Numbered from the stretch's first letter, positions 1-8,414 are shown. The stretch: DNA of 13,237 bases from Euperipatoides rowelli (GCA_003024985.2 PXIH01S0017539.1); one strand, 5' to 3'. Notes: a model not told the origin generated them from the letters alone. Numbers and translations: made by a program.

Positions 1-17
1 TATATATATATATATAT
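1..17. repeat. TA dinucleotide microsatellite (cut by window edge)
   Basis: The window opens with an uninterrupted run of alternating T and A that ends where the sequence becomes TTTGC. It is a simple repeat whose true length cannot be seen because it starts at the window boundary. Confidence 0.9.
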
Positions 18-893
18 TTGCTTGGCTTTAATTTTAAAATATTAAATTAATATTGTGATATCCTAAAAGAAATTATACATACAAAATACAGACCATTCAT
101 AATAAATAAGCAATGACCCTTTCATTTTTGACAATTTGGTGTTATATAGCAACATTAATGATAATTACAAGGACCACAAGTTAGTCAAATTGCTGTTTAT
201 AATAATGTCCTTCAATCTCCACAGCAGCTGTAACAAAGTGTTTTTTTTGTCAAGGATCATTCAAAGATGGGAAGTCTACTCTAAATGATAATGTAGGTGA
301 TGAGTAAAGACATAAGTCTGGAGGCATAAAACTAAAAAAAAATAATGGGGGAATACTGAGTAGAACTAAAAGGTTTTTTTCCGTCATTCATTTCTTAACT
401 AAGGTTATTGATTGCCCATTGTAGAAACTTCAAAAAATTTAAGTTCTTACAATATTAAATAATTAGGCAACTTTTTTTTCTCTTCTTAATCCTTTAAAAA
501 AGAAAATATTAGAAAGAGATATATGTGGGTTTTATAAATATGCAAAATTAGTAAATTAATTCTGGAATAAGAACTTTATGGCCAATTGGTGAAATTAGTT
601 TGCCTCATATAGAGTACTATATTGACATAATAAGAAGTAGTGAACGATTTGCATTTGAAATTAAAGAATGTCTTTGTTTGCATTTGAGTATCTATTTTAA
701 TAATTAATGAATAGTAAAGTTTCTAAAGGCTGAAAATCCATTACTGTAGCAATACTACTGCACAATATTTAGCCGTAAAAGTAAGTTTGATGTAAAAAGT
801 TCAGAAGTGTCTAGAAACGAGTTCCAATAACTCAATAAGTGAAATTTACTGCGTTTTTAACATCTGCGCACATATTTCTGTCATATGAGAGGG

Positions 894-963
894 CTGATAG
901 AAGTTGTGTCAAAATTATCGAAATCGATCAAAAAAGGTTTATTTCACCTCCTGATTATCATAG
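894..963 (+). repeat. Dispersed repeat, copy A
   Basis: This 70-bp segment runs from CTGATAGAA to CATAG. It aligns in the same orientation with 3585-3651 with only one short gap. Shared blocks include CTGATAGAA, TGTCAAAAT, GATCAA and CCACCTC-like words, and identity is roughly 70 percent by eye. A 10-base word, GTCTAGAAAC, lies upstream of both copies (809-818 and 3531-3540) at different distances, so the repeat may extend further with indels. It is probably a fragment of an unidentified interspersed repeat. The short open frame across this copy is broken in the other copy, so it is not evidence for a protein. Confidence 0.6.
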
Positions 964-2160
964 GGTTGGGCATAATGCAGAGGAGTTAGTGTTCAGGGGT
1001 ACGGTAAGGTTAGGAACGTAAATAAAAATAAATACAGCTGCTATCCAGTGATTAAAATGTCAGTTATTGGGCCTCGATTCTAGACGCTCGCAAAATTTCA
1101 CTTACATATTTGAACTTCGACTCTTCTGACTTTTTATTGGCCAATCAGACTGCAGTTGTTGTTTTTTTATTTATTTTTTATTGCACATTATTGTGTTTGA
1201 CTTTCATATTCTCTACAAGTCTGTGAGATAATGGATTATATAAGCAGTCAAATTTCATAACCCATTTCTGTTTCCAAGAGAATATCTTCTCTCTTTGTGG
1301 ATTTGAAAAGTATATAAAGACAAGGGAACTCCTTGATGACTGTCGATAATGGAATATATGGATACGGGAAATTTTTCCTCCCATATTTAAACTTAAAATA
1401 TTTTTTTTAATGCCAGCATCGTACTTTCCATAATTTATGGCTAGTATTTAATGAGTGGGATGGCGTTTTGGCGTGTCAAATGTCAGCAGATTCAGGGTCA
1501 TGGAAAAATATATGATTTTCATCATTCTTAATTTTTTTGCAAATGATTAAAAAATAAATGCAAATCTAACTTGTATTAAAATTTAAATATTTTTTAATCC
1601 TTAATCTATTCAATTCAAATGAATGAAAAATAATAACCAAAAATAGTTCCAGATAACAAAAAAAAAATTGCATTCAATATTACGGTAATTAGCATATTAT
1701 ACAATTAGTCTTAATTTTAATTCAATTTTTTTTATTATTAAGTTTATATCAAATTTTAAAAAAATGTTTTAAATTATAATTTAATAAACAAAAAATGATA
1801 TAAACAAAAAAGTAAAAACCAAAATATGAATAATTAAAAAGCTATGCTGAAGTATAATTTTTAAAAAATTAAAAATTTTCCAACAAAACATAATTAAATA
1901 TTGTTGACTATCATGTCCTGTGTGGTACAGGAAAATTTAAAATAATTCAACATTTAAAAAAAAAATGAAATTCTAATTAACCATTGCTCATTTTATATTA
2001 ATTATTCAAATAAGTTTATTAAATTGTTTTATTTTATGAATTTTATACATAATTGATTTAAAAATAATTAAATTATTTTTATATCATTACAATACCAATG
2101 CTTCTTTTAATTGCTAAACATTTTTATTTAGCAAACCATCAATAAACTTAGAGACAACTT

Positions 2161-2163
2161 TAA
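2161..2163. repeat. Candidate target-site duplication TAA, left
   Basis: TAA directly abuts the left end of the inverted-repeat element and is matched by TAA at 3286-3288 directly after its right end. Three-base TWA duplications are typical of PIF/Harbinger transposons. Because three bases can match by chance in AT-rich DNA, this is supporting evidence only. Confidence 0.45.
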
Positions 2164-2201
2164 GTCTGGCACCACACTGGAAATACGACAACTCGTGTTG
2201 C
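2164..2201 (+). repeat. Left terminal inverted repeat
   Basis: Thirty-eight bases from GTCTGGCACC to GTTGC. They match the reverse complement of 3247-3285 at about three quarters of positions with small indels. The conserved core is CACTGGAA followed by ATACG. The CpG content stands out against the surrounding AT-rich sequence. Confidence 0.65.
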
Positions 2202-2213
2202 CGCTCGTTCACT

Positions 2214-2221
2214 CGCGGTGA
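2214..2221 (+). repeat. Subterminal motif CGCGGTGA (left arm)
   Basis: Exact octamer 50 bases inside the left end of the element. Degenerate versions follow at 2225-2231 (TCGGTGA) and 2269-2275 (CGCGGTA). Three exact inverted copies lie in the right arm. Short words repeated in mirror orientation near both ends are typical of transposase-binding sites in DNA transposons. Binding here is inferred. Confidence 0.5.
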
Positions 2222-2227
2222 AATTCG

Positions 2228-2521
2228 GTGAAAAATAAAACAGGTGTCACACTCAACGCGCGTTACCTCGCGGTAGTTTTTAAACTGGGGGCAGCACCTG
2301 CTTTTTGGATACATAACTGGATGCACCTTCATTGTTTACAATCTATACCACAAGATGAAGATAACACAACTTGCTTGTTTAGCACTTTTACTGAGTTTGT
2401 TAATAAGCGCAAATGTTTATGTTTTCATCCCTTAAACCAAATACGAGTTACAGCAGATCAATTCCATAATTTATATTATAATACGCATCATTTTGTTGGC
2501 TATATAAACTTTAGACTATAG
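2228..2521 (+). other. Unrecognised 97-codon open frame inside the transposon
   Basis: The longest open frame in the window. It starts within the left inverted arm of the element and ends in its AT-rich core. I recognise no domain, signal peptide or membrane segment. A short RYLAV-like string faintly recalls the RYLATG region of Harbinger transposases, but the surrounding residues do not match and the frame is far too short for a transposase. It is most likely a chance frame. It is listed because it is the largest one and lies wholly within a mobile element. Confidence 0.2.
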
Positions 2522-2884
2522 ATTTAAATAAAATAAAACAAAGCACAAACTTTGCTTAATTAAACCAGATTATCAAATATTTTTTTAATTCAATTATTTT
2601 GCTTAAAATATTGCCACTGTATCTGAATTTTTTTAAAAAAATAGAACGTCTTGTGCTATTCATATTGAGAAAAAAAATCAGCCGTGCGCTTTACAATTGC
2701 TTCATTCAACATAAAGATTAGAATCTAAAAAATAATTAAATATCATAAATACAGTAATTATTCATAAATAAACATTTATAAAGTTGTACAATAGTGGGTA
2801 AGGAATCAAACTCATCTTTACGTTATCTTAAATATACTGTAGATCTTGTAATAATGTTCTCCAGTGTTTATTTTGTTATTGAAT

Positions 2885-2893
2885 GGGGGGGGG
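2885..2893. repeat. G9 homopolymer run
   Basis: Nine consecutive Gs followed by AGG, within the AT-rich core of the inverted-repeat element. G runs of this length are rare in a sequence with this composition, and the length may vary between individuals or assemblies. Confidence 0.9.
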
Positions 2894-3098
2894 AGGAAAA
2901 AACTGATAAATAAATAAGAAAATAAACTTTTTAGTCAATTCTTAATTCGTTATTTATTATATTCATAAGTCTAGGCATTTTATTCAAAAAGAATTACTTT
3001 TTTTTTTTAATAAGAAAGCAAGATGTCAGACAGAAACAAGGAATATAAAATGACCAATCCTCGCGTTGTGTTGGTTGTATAAAAAAGGGGGCGTGGTT

Positions 3099-3106
3099 TC
3101 ACCGCG
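3099..3106 (-). repeat. Subterminal motif CGCGGTGA, inverted (right arm, copy 1)
   Basis: It reads TCACCGCG on the plus strand. It is the innermost of three exact copies in the right arm, each opposite in orientation to the left-arm copy at 2214-2221. Confidence 0.5.
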
Positions 3107-3183
3107 AGTTGATGCTGGAATTTTTAAAATCATCTCATAATTATTTCCCCCGAAAACCAACGCAGGTCACAAGTCAATGCAAA

Positions 3184-3191
3184 ATCACCGC
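3184..3191 (-). repeat. Subterminal motif CGCGGTGA, inverted (right arm, copy 2)
   Basis: It reads TCACCGCG on the plus strand, followed by CTTTTGAGTGT. The TTGAGTGT just downstream is the inverted partner of ACACTCAA in the left arm, so this copy lies inside the extended inverted repeat. Confidence 0.5.
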
Positions 3192-3236
3192 GCTTTTGAG
3201 TGTGGCGTGTCCGATTGCAACCTATGTTCTTTAACA

Positions 3237-3244
3237 TCACCGCG
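3237..3244 (-). repeat. Subterminal motif CGCGGTGA, inverted (right arm, copy 3)
   Basis: The copy nearest the right end, reading TCACCGCG on the plus strand and separated by two bases from the right terminal inverted repeat. Confidence 0.5.
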
Positions 3245-3246
3245 CT

Positions 3247-3285
3247 GCAACGCAAATTGCCGTATCTTCCAGTGTCGCACCTACC
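3247..3285 (-). repeat. Right terminal inverted repeat
   Basis: Thirty-nine bases whose reverse complement, from GGTAGGTGCG through CACTGGAA and ATACG to GTTGC, matches the left end of the element. The outermost six to eight bases match less well, so the exact boundary is set by the adjacent TAA and could be off by a few bases. Confidence 0.65.
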
Positions 3286-3288
3286 TAA
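3286..3288. repeat. Candidate target-site duplication TAA, right
   Basis: TAA immediately after the right inverted repeat, matching the TAA at 2161-2163 before the left one. The next bases are TAA again, so the exact register is ambiguous. Confidence 0.45.
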
Positions 3289-3584
3289 TAAAAATATTTT
3301 TTTCTCGTTTTCAATCTTTATATACAAAAGACCTATATAAAAACTTAAAATGTCAAATAAAATGGTTTTTCTAATTTTTTTTAAATTTATTTTCAAAGAC
3401 AATAAAAATAAATTCCACCAGAAAAAAAAAAAAAATTATTTACAGTTCAATTTTTAAAATGGCTGTCTGTAGCTCCTCCCCCCTTCAAACAATATTGTAT
3501 ACCATGGTGGTGCTATTTTGTCACTTAATAGTCTAGAAACAATGTTATCTAGAACTAAGGCAGTTGATTGCTTAATAGTTGGGA
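3289..3584. other. AT-rich non-coding stretch with an A14 run
   Basis: There is no gene. It includes a run of fourteen As at 3422-3435 and a short C-rich patch (CTCCTCCCCCC) at about 3473-3483. Open frames crossing from the transposon end into this part on either strand are short and unrecognised. Confidence 0.65.
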
Positions 3585-3651
3585 CTGATAGAAATGTCAA
3601 AATCCTCAAAAATGATCAACCCGGTTTTATTCCACCTCTTCTTTACAATAG
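3585..3651 (+). repeat. Dispersed repeat, copy B
   Basis: The partner of 894-963 in direct orientation, about 2.7 kb downstream. It keeps CTGATAGAA, TGTCAAAAT, GATCAA, GGTTTTATT and CCACCTCT. The two copies lie either side of the inverted-repeat transposon, but too far from its ends to be its target duplication. They are better explained as two old copies of one interspersed repeat. Confidence 0.6.
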
Positions 3652-3917
3652 AAACTCATTAAGCTGCAGTTGCCTTCTAATGATTTGTTAAAACACTTCC
3701 CAAATTGATTGCATTTTAAGGAAGAAAATCATGAAATTGTTATAGCTTATAAGGTATTTTAGTTTTATGATTTAAAAAAAAACTTGACTAAGTTACAGTA
3801 TATTGGCAACATTCACTTTTATTATTTTAATGCAGCATAGAGATTATAATCTTTTCCCACTAGTAACGAAAACTATTCAGTTGTAAATATATATTTGTTT
3901 ATGTCTGCCTAAGTAAT

Positions 3918-3937
3918 ACTCATTTTGACTCATTTTG
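3918..3937 (+). repeat. Exact 10-bp tandem duplication
   Basis: ACTCATTTTG occurs twice back to back without a mismatch. It is probably a replication-slippage duplication. Confidence 0.8.
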
Positions 3938-3944
3938 GTATTAT

Positions 3945-4035
3945 ATACAAGGTGTCTCAGCTTATAAGGATTGTTAACTTTAATGAGCTACGACATGGAT
4001 TTCTGTTGGAGAAACAACTCGTGTGAAATAATTGA
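3945..4035 (+). repeat. Possible degenerate interspersed repeat (GGTGTCTCAG segment)
   Basis: The string TACAAGGTGTCTCAGCTT resembles the CAGGGTGTCCCA-type words often seen at the ends of dispersed repeats in arthropod genomes. The following 75 bases are less AT-rich than the surroundings. The resemblance is from memory of the sequence style, and no second copy is visible in this window. Confidence 0.25.
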
Positions 4036-4087
4036 GGAGAAAAAAAGTACAAATTTATTTTATACATTATAGACTGTTTATTTCTTC

Positions 4088-4186
4088 TTTTTTTAATATA
4101 AATTTTACTGTATATACTGAATATTTCTATTACAATTCCTTTTTTATATATAATTTAGTGTATACTGTATATTTCTAGAACAATTT
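4088..4186 (+). repeat. Imperfect tandem duplication, unit about 50 bp
   Basis: Two adjacent units, about 4088-4137 and 4140-4186. Each runs from a T7-like tract through AATATAA or ATATATAA, then ACTGTATA-like words, then ATATTTCTA, and ends in ACAATT. Identity is roughly 75-80 percent by eye with a short gap. It is a diverged local duplication without coding potential. Confidence 0.6.
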
Positions 4187-4409
4187 AATCAAATTCTGTT
4201 GAATAAAAATATAAAAAATAAAATTTGAAAAATCGTAAAAAGCATTAGCTACTACTAAAATCGTAAAAGAGTATTGAAAATCATACATTTTATGATTAAA
4301 TCGCAAAAGTTGGTAGGTATGGCAACGTGACTGATTGAATCTGATTACATAATTCCAATCTCTAAATTATTGGAATATTTAAATATCGTATAGCCTATAA
4401 ATTTGAGAC

Positions 4410-4433
4410 ATTCATTTTTTTCTTTCTTCTCAG
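4410..4433 (+). promoter_or_regulatory. Splice-acceptor-like site (polypyrimidine tract plus CAG)
   Basis: Nearly every base from 4411 to 4432 is a pyrimidine, ending in TTCTTCTCAG at 4433. That is a close match to a metazoan 3' splice site. Downstream, one frame stays open for 20 codons to a TAA at 4495-4497. Poly(A)-signal hexamers lie further on. With no partner exon or known protein the site may be fortuitous, since T-rich tracts are common here. Confidence 0.25.
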
Positions 4434-4787
4434 TTTTGTGCATGAGAAACGTGTGTCATGTTCTTTGTTGTTTATTCTGATTGGTGCTAGTTTATAATGC
4501 AATTTGCTTCAATGCAAGGAGTTATATTTATTTGCATAATTAAATTTAATATTTTTAAGTTAGAATCAAGAAATATTTTTCTTTTTAGCTTGTATTATTT
4601 AAATGTTTAGATTTAGGGAATAGCGGCAGGTTTCCTGCTAAAAGACTTATACACAATATATACAGTAATAAGTTTATCAAATTAAAGCTTAAAATTCATA
4701 GCTCTGTCTGATGTTTCCAAATCAAAGAAAAGAAAAATGATTTAATATTAACCCTGTTGTTAAAAAATGTGTGTATATTGCACTTCT

Positions 4788-4793
4788 GTAATA
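4788..4793 (+). terminator. Poly(A)-signal hexamer AATAAA (approximate position)
   Basis: AATAAA within TCTGTAATAAATATATT, followed 15-25 bases later by a TGTG-containing stretch. This is the layout of a cleavage and polyadenylation site. A second AATAAA lies at about 4903-4908. AATAAA is frequent by chance in AT-rich DNA, so this matters only together with the acceptor-like site upstream. Confidence 0.2.
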
Positions 4794-4975
4794 AATATAT
4801 TGTGATCTGTAAATTATGAAGTGACTGAATACATAGCAATAGCATGTTATTTTTTCCTTCACTTAGACATTGAAAATGTCTCTATGCTTTACATAAAATT
4901 ACAATAAAGCCTCAACATATTATTAATCGCCCCATTCTTATCTTTCTAACTGAAATCAAGATGAGGAGAACCATA

Positions 4976-5013
4976 TGTGGCTTCCATAATGGTCAATCAT
5001 TATGGAAGCCACA
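4976..5013. repeat. Perfect 16-bp inverted repeat (hairpin) with 6-nt loop
   Basis: The left arm (4976-4991, TGTGGCTTCCATAATG) and right arm (4998-5013, CATTATGGAAGCCACA) are exact reverse complements around the loop GTCAAT. Pairing stops sharply at both outer ends. A related single arm lies at 8214-8233. It is too short for a typical pre-miRNA. It could be a young palindromic duplication, a miniature foldback element or a protein-binding palindrome. Confidence 0.9.
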
Positions 5014-8000
5014 GTAACTGTCATGTTTTTCACTTAAAGTCTTTTTCTTCAGCATGTAATTAAGTGCCCAAAAAATAAGATGATAATTCCTTAATCTCTC
5101 AAAACTAATTAGTAGACTATAACCATCAATGTCTCTTGACATTTATATTGCCTAATCTAAAAAGCCATAAGCTTGCTGGTGTCAAATATAAGACTTGTTC
5201 ACAAAACGTATAAATGGAAAGGAAGTCTAATATGATTTGCAGAATATTTACAAATTAAATGTTTAAAAAGAAATGAATTATAAATAATAATAAAAAAAAC
5301 TGATATAAAAATGATAACAGTAGAATGGCCAAGCTCAATACTCAAAATTATGAAAAACTTTTCAGATATTAGGATTGTAAAGTGGGCCAAACACCATATT
5401 TTGATCAATTATAATAGATCAAAAACAATATTAAGGGAATGCAAAGTGGAATTGCTATAAAGAACCTTTCAATCTCTAAATAAAGTTGGTGCATTGATAC
5501 CAAACAATTGTGTTTATCATTACAATTAGCGATGTTAAATCTTAACCACTTTTTTTTAATATGCAATAAAAGTTTAATAATCCAGCATTAGCCTATTTGT
5601 CGATTAGAGAATATCACATATTAATGAAAGTTCTTGTTAGAAAGACGCCAAATCACATAAGGAAATTTTAAAATTATGTTTACAAGTTATATTTCTATTA
5701 GTAAGTTACAGTGAACGTCATTAGTTCAGCCAGCCTTCAATGATTCACCACCGCCATTTTGATAAAAATCTTCTCGGCATATTTTTTTTCTCCTAATAAT
5801 TATTATGCAAGTCTTGTGAGATAATATGATCAAAAATTATAATTAAAAACATAAGAATTAAATCATAGCAATTATTTAATTCAACAAAAGAGTTTTGCCT
5901 TTAGCAACATATAGGCTAAATTAATGAAACCTATAAAGATACATTTGAAAGAATTTTGATGTTGAGAATATTTCAAAAGACAGTAATCATGAGATTATTA
6001 TTCACCAGTGTCACTGTAATTATAACATTAAAAATAACAATTAAGAAAGTTATTAATTCACTGTTTGTAAAAATCACACTTTGCATAATTTAAAAAAAAA
6101 AGAACTATGCATTACCATCCATTGATAATTTGCTACTAAAAATGGTCAAGAATCATAAACTTGAGAAATTTTTGTAGTGCAAACTGTCTAAAGAATTAGA
6201 GGGAACATTGTCTGGGAGTTTAAAGTATATTAGAATTCCAAGTAAATAAACAAATCTAATACAATTAGATGAAAACATAGTTATAATATTTTTTACTTAT
6301 TTTAATTAATTCAAATTGAAAACATTTAAAGAATGTTGTATAACACATTTAATTCACAATGAAAGCTGCAAACAACAAATTGACCATTGTTATTATCATT
6401 TCACCTACCGTAGGCTATTTATTTATTTTCAAATTGGGCATATTGCAGGTAAAATATTGAGATGGAGTCCAGTATTTGTATAACGTGGAAAATGACAACA
6501 GAAATTTGACATAGAAATGCTAAATGACAATGTACCAAATTTATCTCACAATTTAGGTGAATTTATTCTAAGCAATAATTTTACTTGAAGGCTTTGATTT
6601 TATCACCATGGCACCGCTGTTTAGACAATAAGAATATGGATCACCAACATTTAGACATGCAACAAGCTTCAACAATAACTTATGATAAATATATTTTTAA
6701 ATATGACTATTCTTGCACAGTAAAATTTAATACAAGAGTTTAATTATTTAACAATCTGAATTAGCATAAATGTAGCCTACCGATATTTTAAGTACGGTAT
6801 TCATATTAATCTGACATTATATGTGTGTAGATATTATAATGTAATTATATACAAAATACTTCAATGTTCATCATTTAGAATGAAAATAAAAAGTAACAAG
6901 TAGGCCTATCAATTTAATAATGAAATTGTTAGCGGTTATTTAGAATCACTCCACTATTCAATGCCAGGCAACATTTGATTCATTATTTAAAGCACATTTA
7001 TTCTGATATTCTTTTATAAAATTAAAATAATGAAAATATAATGAAAGGTCATTAGTTAGTGAATAATACATTGTGTTTGATAACTTTCTGACTATCTGTT
7101 ATTATATTTGGCTTATATTCAAGTATTTTTCCTAATTTATTTAAAGAATATTATAATTAGATTAAAATTGTAATCTTTACAATTAAACAATTTTGACATA
7201 TGAGTTTAATTTCATAGTATTAAACACCGAATTAAATAATTATTTACAGTAATAACTACTTTTTATTTCTTCTATTGATTGATAAATAAAATATTAATTG
7301 CTAATCTTTAAACAATTTACTGTATATACATACAGTACTTTACACATTTATTTATTTTTACAGTAGTAATCTTTATTCAATCTAGTAATTTACTGTAATT
7401 ACATTTTCTACAATTTTAAGAGCCATGGGTAAAAACAATTTTTTTTAACAATGTTCATCCTATTGATCTACAAAAGGGTATTGGAAAGCCCATTGTTTAT
7501 TAAATGGACCACTTTTTAAATCATGAATTAATTAAAGAATAAAATTAGAAGACAACTTTTATAAAGCATTAGATGGACCTGTGATAAGTTATAAAAACTG
7601 GCTATTTGATTATGTAGTTGTTTGTAAAAATAGAAAAGTCTAATATTTCACCTAGTCAAGGATATCTGATTACAAACTTATTGTCAAATTCTTGCTAAAC
7701 TGTGGAAATTATAAATCAATTTGACATTTACAGCCATCCATAAATAAATCTGATATCATTTAAAATGATTCTCTTGTTGAAGGTATAAAAAAGAAATAAA
7801 TCTGATAAATTTATGGAGAATAAATTTAAGATACTTCCAATTTCTGTCATATTTCCAAGATAAATATATTTATAGTTGAATCTCAATTGATACAGAAAGG
7901 CTTTTAAATAAGTGGATGATCCAATGAACCAGTGTATAAAATGTTTAAAGGATATTTGGCCTAAATAAATAAATAAATCATATAATACAAATTTACAGAA

Positions 8001-8129
8001 AAACAAGAATGTCATTTAGGCTATAACTTACTCAAATAGAACAGAAAAAAATAATCCCAATATTCAGTTATAGGCAACAAAATTTTAAGAAAAACCTAAA
8101 CTTCCATGACTATAAGTATGAAAGATGCT
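5014..8129. other. Long AT-rich stretch without recognisable genes
   Basis: More than 3 kb in which open frames are short. The two longest, on the minus strand at 5199-5408 and 7728-8015, are rich in F, I, L and Y, as expected from translating AT-rich DNA. They lack any motif I know. A slightly less AT-rich patch (about 5705-5780, with CACCACCGCCATTTTG) could be an old repeat remnant. CCTACCGTAGG, a 5-bp stem around one base, lies near 6405-6415. The TACWGTA cluster is listed separately. I see nothing else. Confidence 0.65.
7245..7397. repeat. Cluster of five TACTGTA/TACAGTA words
   Basis: Exact copies occur at 7245-7251, 7318-7324, 7331-7337, 7359-7365 and 7391-7397, in both orientations. 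The pair at 7318-7337 forms a palindromic unit, TACTGTATATACATACAGTA. The same words recur singly across the window, but nowhere as densely. Function is unknown; it may be a decayed repeat or a protein-binding cluster. Confidence 0.5.
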
Positions 8130-8213
8130 AGCTTCTCTTAACGGCCTCATTTTCCAATGAAAAGTTGACCGTCACCAAAATTCTGTTATCAAAAATACTC
8201 AAGAAATTGCCTT

Positions 8214-8233
8214 GGCTTTCATAATGGTTAATT
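8214..8233 (+). repeat. Sequence related to the 4976-5013 hairpin arm
   Basis: GGCTTTCATAATGGTTAATT differs from the hairpin sequence beginning at 4979 at only three of twenty positions, all C/T transitions. The second, inverted arm is absent here. This suggests a shared repeat family or a conserved short site. Confidence 0.45.
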
Positions 8234-8393
8234 TACCCCTTGACCCCATTGGAAAGCTTATAGCATCCATAACCCCCAACTGATAACATTCAAGATAACT
8301 GTCCAAGCAGCCTCCTTCACTCCTCCCCAAACAAAACACACACCAGCCTCTGTAAAAAAAAAAATCCACTTTTTACTAGGGGCCCTTATAATC

Positions 8394-8414
8394 AAATGCG
8401 CCTATGGGGCATTT
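8394..8414. repeat. Interrupted palindrome
   Basis: AAATGC at 8394-8399 pairs with GCATTT at 8409-8414. After one mismatch, CC pairs with GG around the loop TAT. This gives a 21-base near-palindrome in the GC-richer block. Confidence 0.65.

Larger units (their letters stand above)
18..2163. other. AT-rich non-coding stretch
   Basis: About 2.1 kb with stop codons in all frames every few tens of bases and many short A or T runs. The only open frames are a 60-codon one at 839-1021, which overlaps a dispersed repeat, and a 68-codon one on the minus strand at 1178-1384. Neither has a recognisable motif. A small stem (TCCTGT/ACAGGA) lies near 1916-1932. The part from 1550 to 2110 is especially AT-rich and shows nothing else. 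I see no gene here. Confidence 0.7.
2164..3285. mobile_element. Non-autonomous DNA transposon with inverted ends, PIF/Harbinger-like
   Basis: A 1122-bp unit with CpG-containing termini around an AT-rich core. The outer 38-39 bp at each end are imperfect inverted repeats sharing CACTGGAA, ATACG, CAA and GTTGC. Homology continues inward: ACACTCAA begins 85 bases from the left end and its complement ends 83 bases from the right end. A less regular match (TTACCT..TTTT against TGACCT..TTTT) follows at about 100-116 bases. TAA flanks both sides. The octamer CGCGGTGA occurs once in the left arm and three times, inverted, in the right arm. The core contains a run of nine Gs (2885-2893) and no recognisable transposase. 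The longest frame (2228-2521, 97 codons) starts within the left arm and has no motif I know. The element would therefore need a transposase from elsewhere. Assignment to PIF/Harbinger rests only on the three-base TAA; the inverted-repeat structure is what is directly seen. Confidence 0.65.

Noticed and set aside
839-1021. 60-codon open frame on the plus strand
   Set aside because: It overlaps repeat copy A (894-963). The aligned copy B has indels that break the frame, and no domain or codon bias supports a gene.
1178-1384. 68-codon open frame on the minus strand
   Set aside because: No motif, splice context or homologue recognised. The length is within chance for 13 kb read in six frames.
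2114-2332. 72-codon minus-strand frame across the left end of the transposon
   Set aside because: It is antisense to the inverted arm and spans the insertion boundary, so it cannot predate the insertion as a gene. It is a shadow frame.
2160-3289. TTAA duplication that would make the element piggyBac- or Kolobok-like
   Set aside because: TTAA is present on the left (2160-2163), but the right flank reads CTAATAA, so only TAA is shared.
3130-3402. 90-codon minus-strand and 65-codon plus-strand frames over the right arm of the transposon
   Set aside because: Both cross the right terminal inverted repeat and its flank. Their cysteine- and arginine-containing parts come from the CpG-rich arm sequence, not from a domain.
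5199-5408. 69-codon minus-strand frame rich in I, F and L
   Set aside because: Hydrophobic composition is expected from AT-rich codons. There is no start context or membrane-protein family match.
7920-7980. AAATAAATAAAT-like words as a second retrotransposon tail
   Set aside because: No decayed ORF motifs precede them on either strand. It is only AT-rich simple sequence.
7728-8015. 95-codon minus-strand frame rich in F, I, L and Y
   Set aside because: Same composition argument. The repeated hydrophobic residues mirror AT-rich codons and no motif is recognisable.
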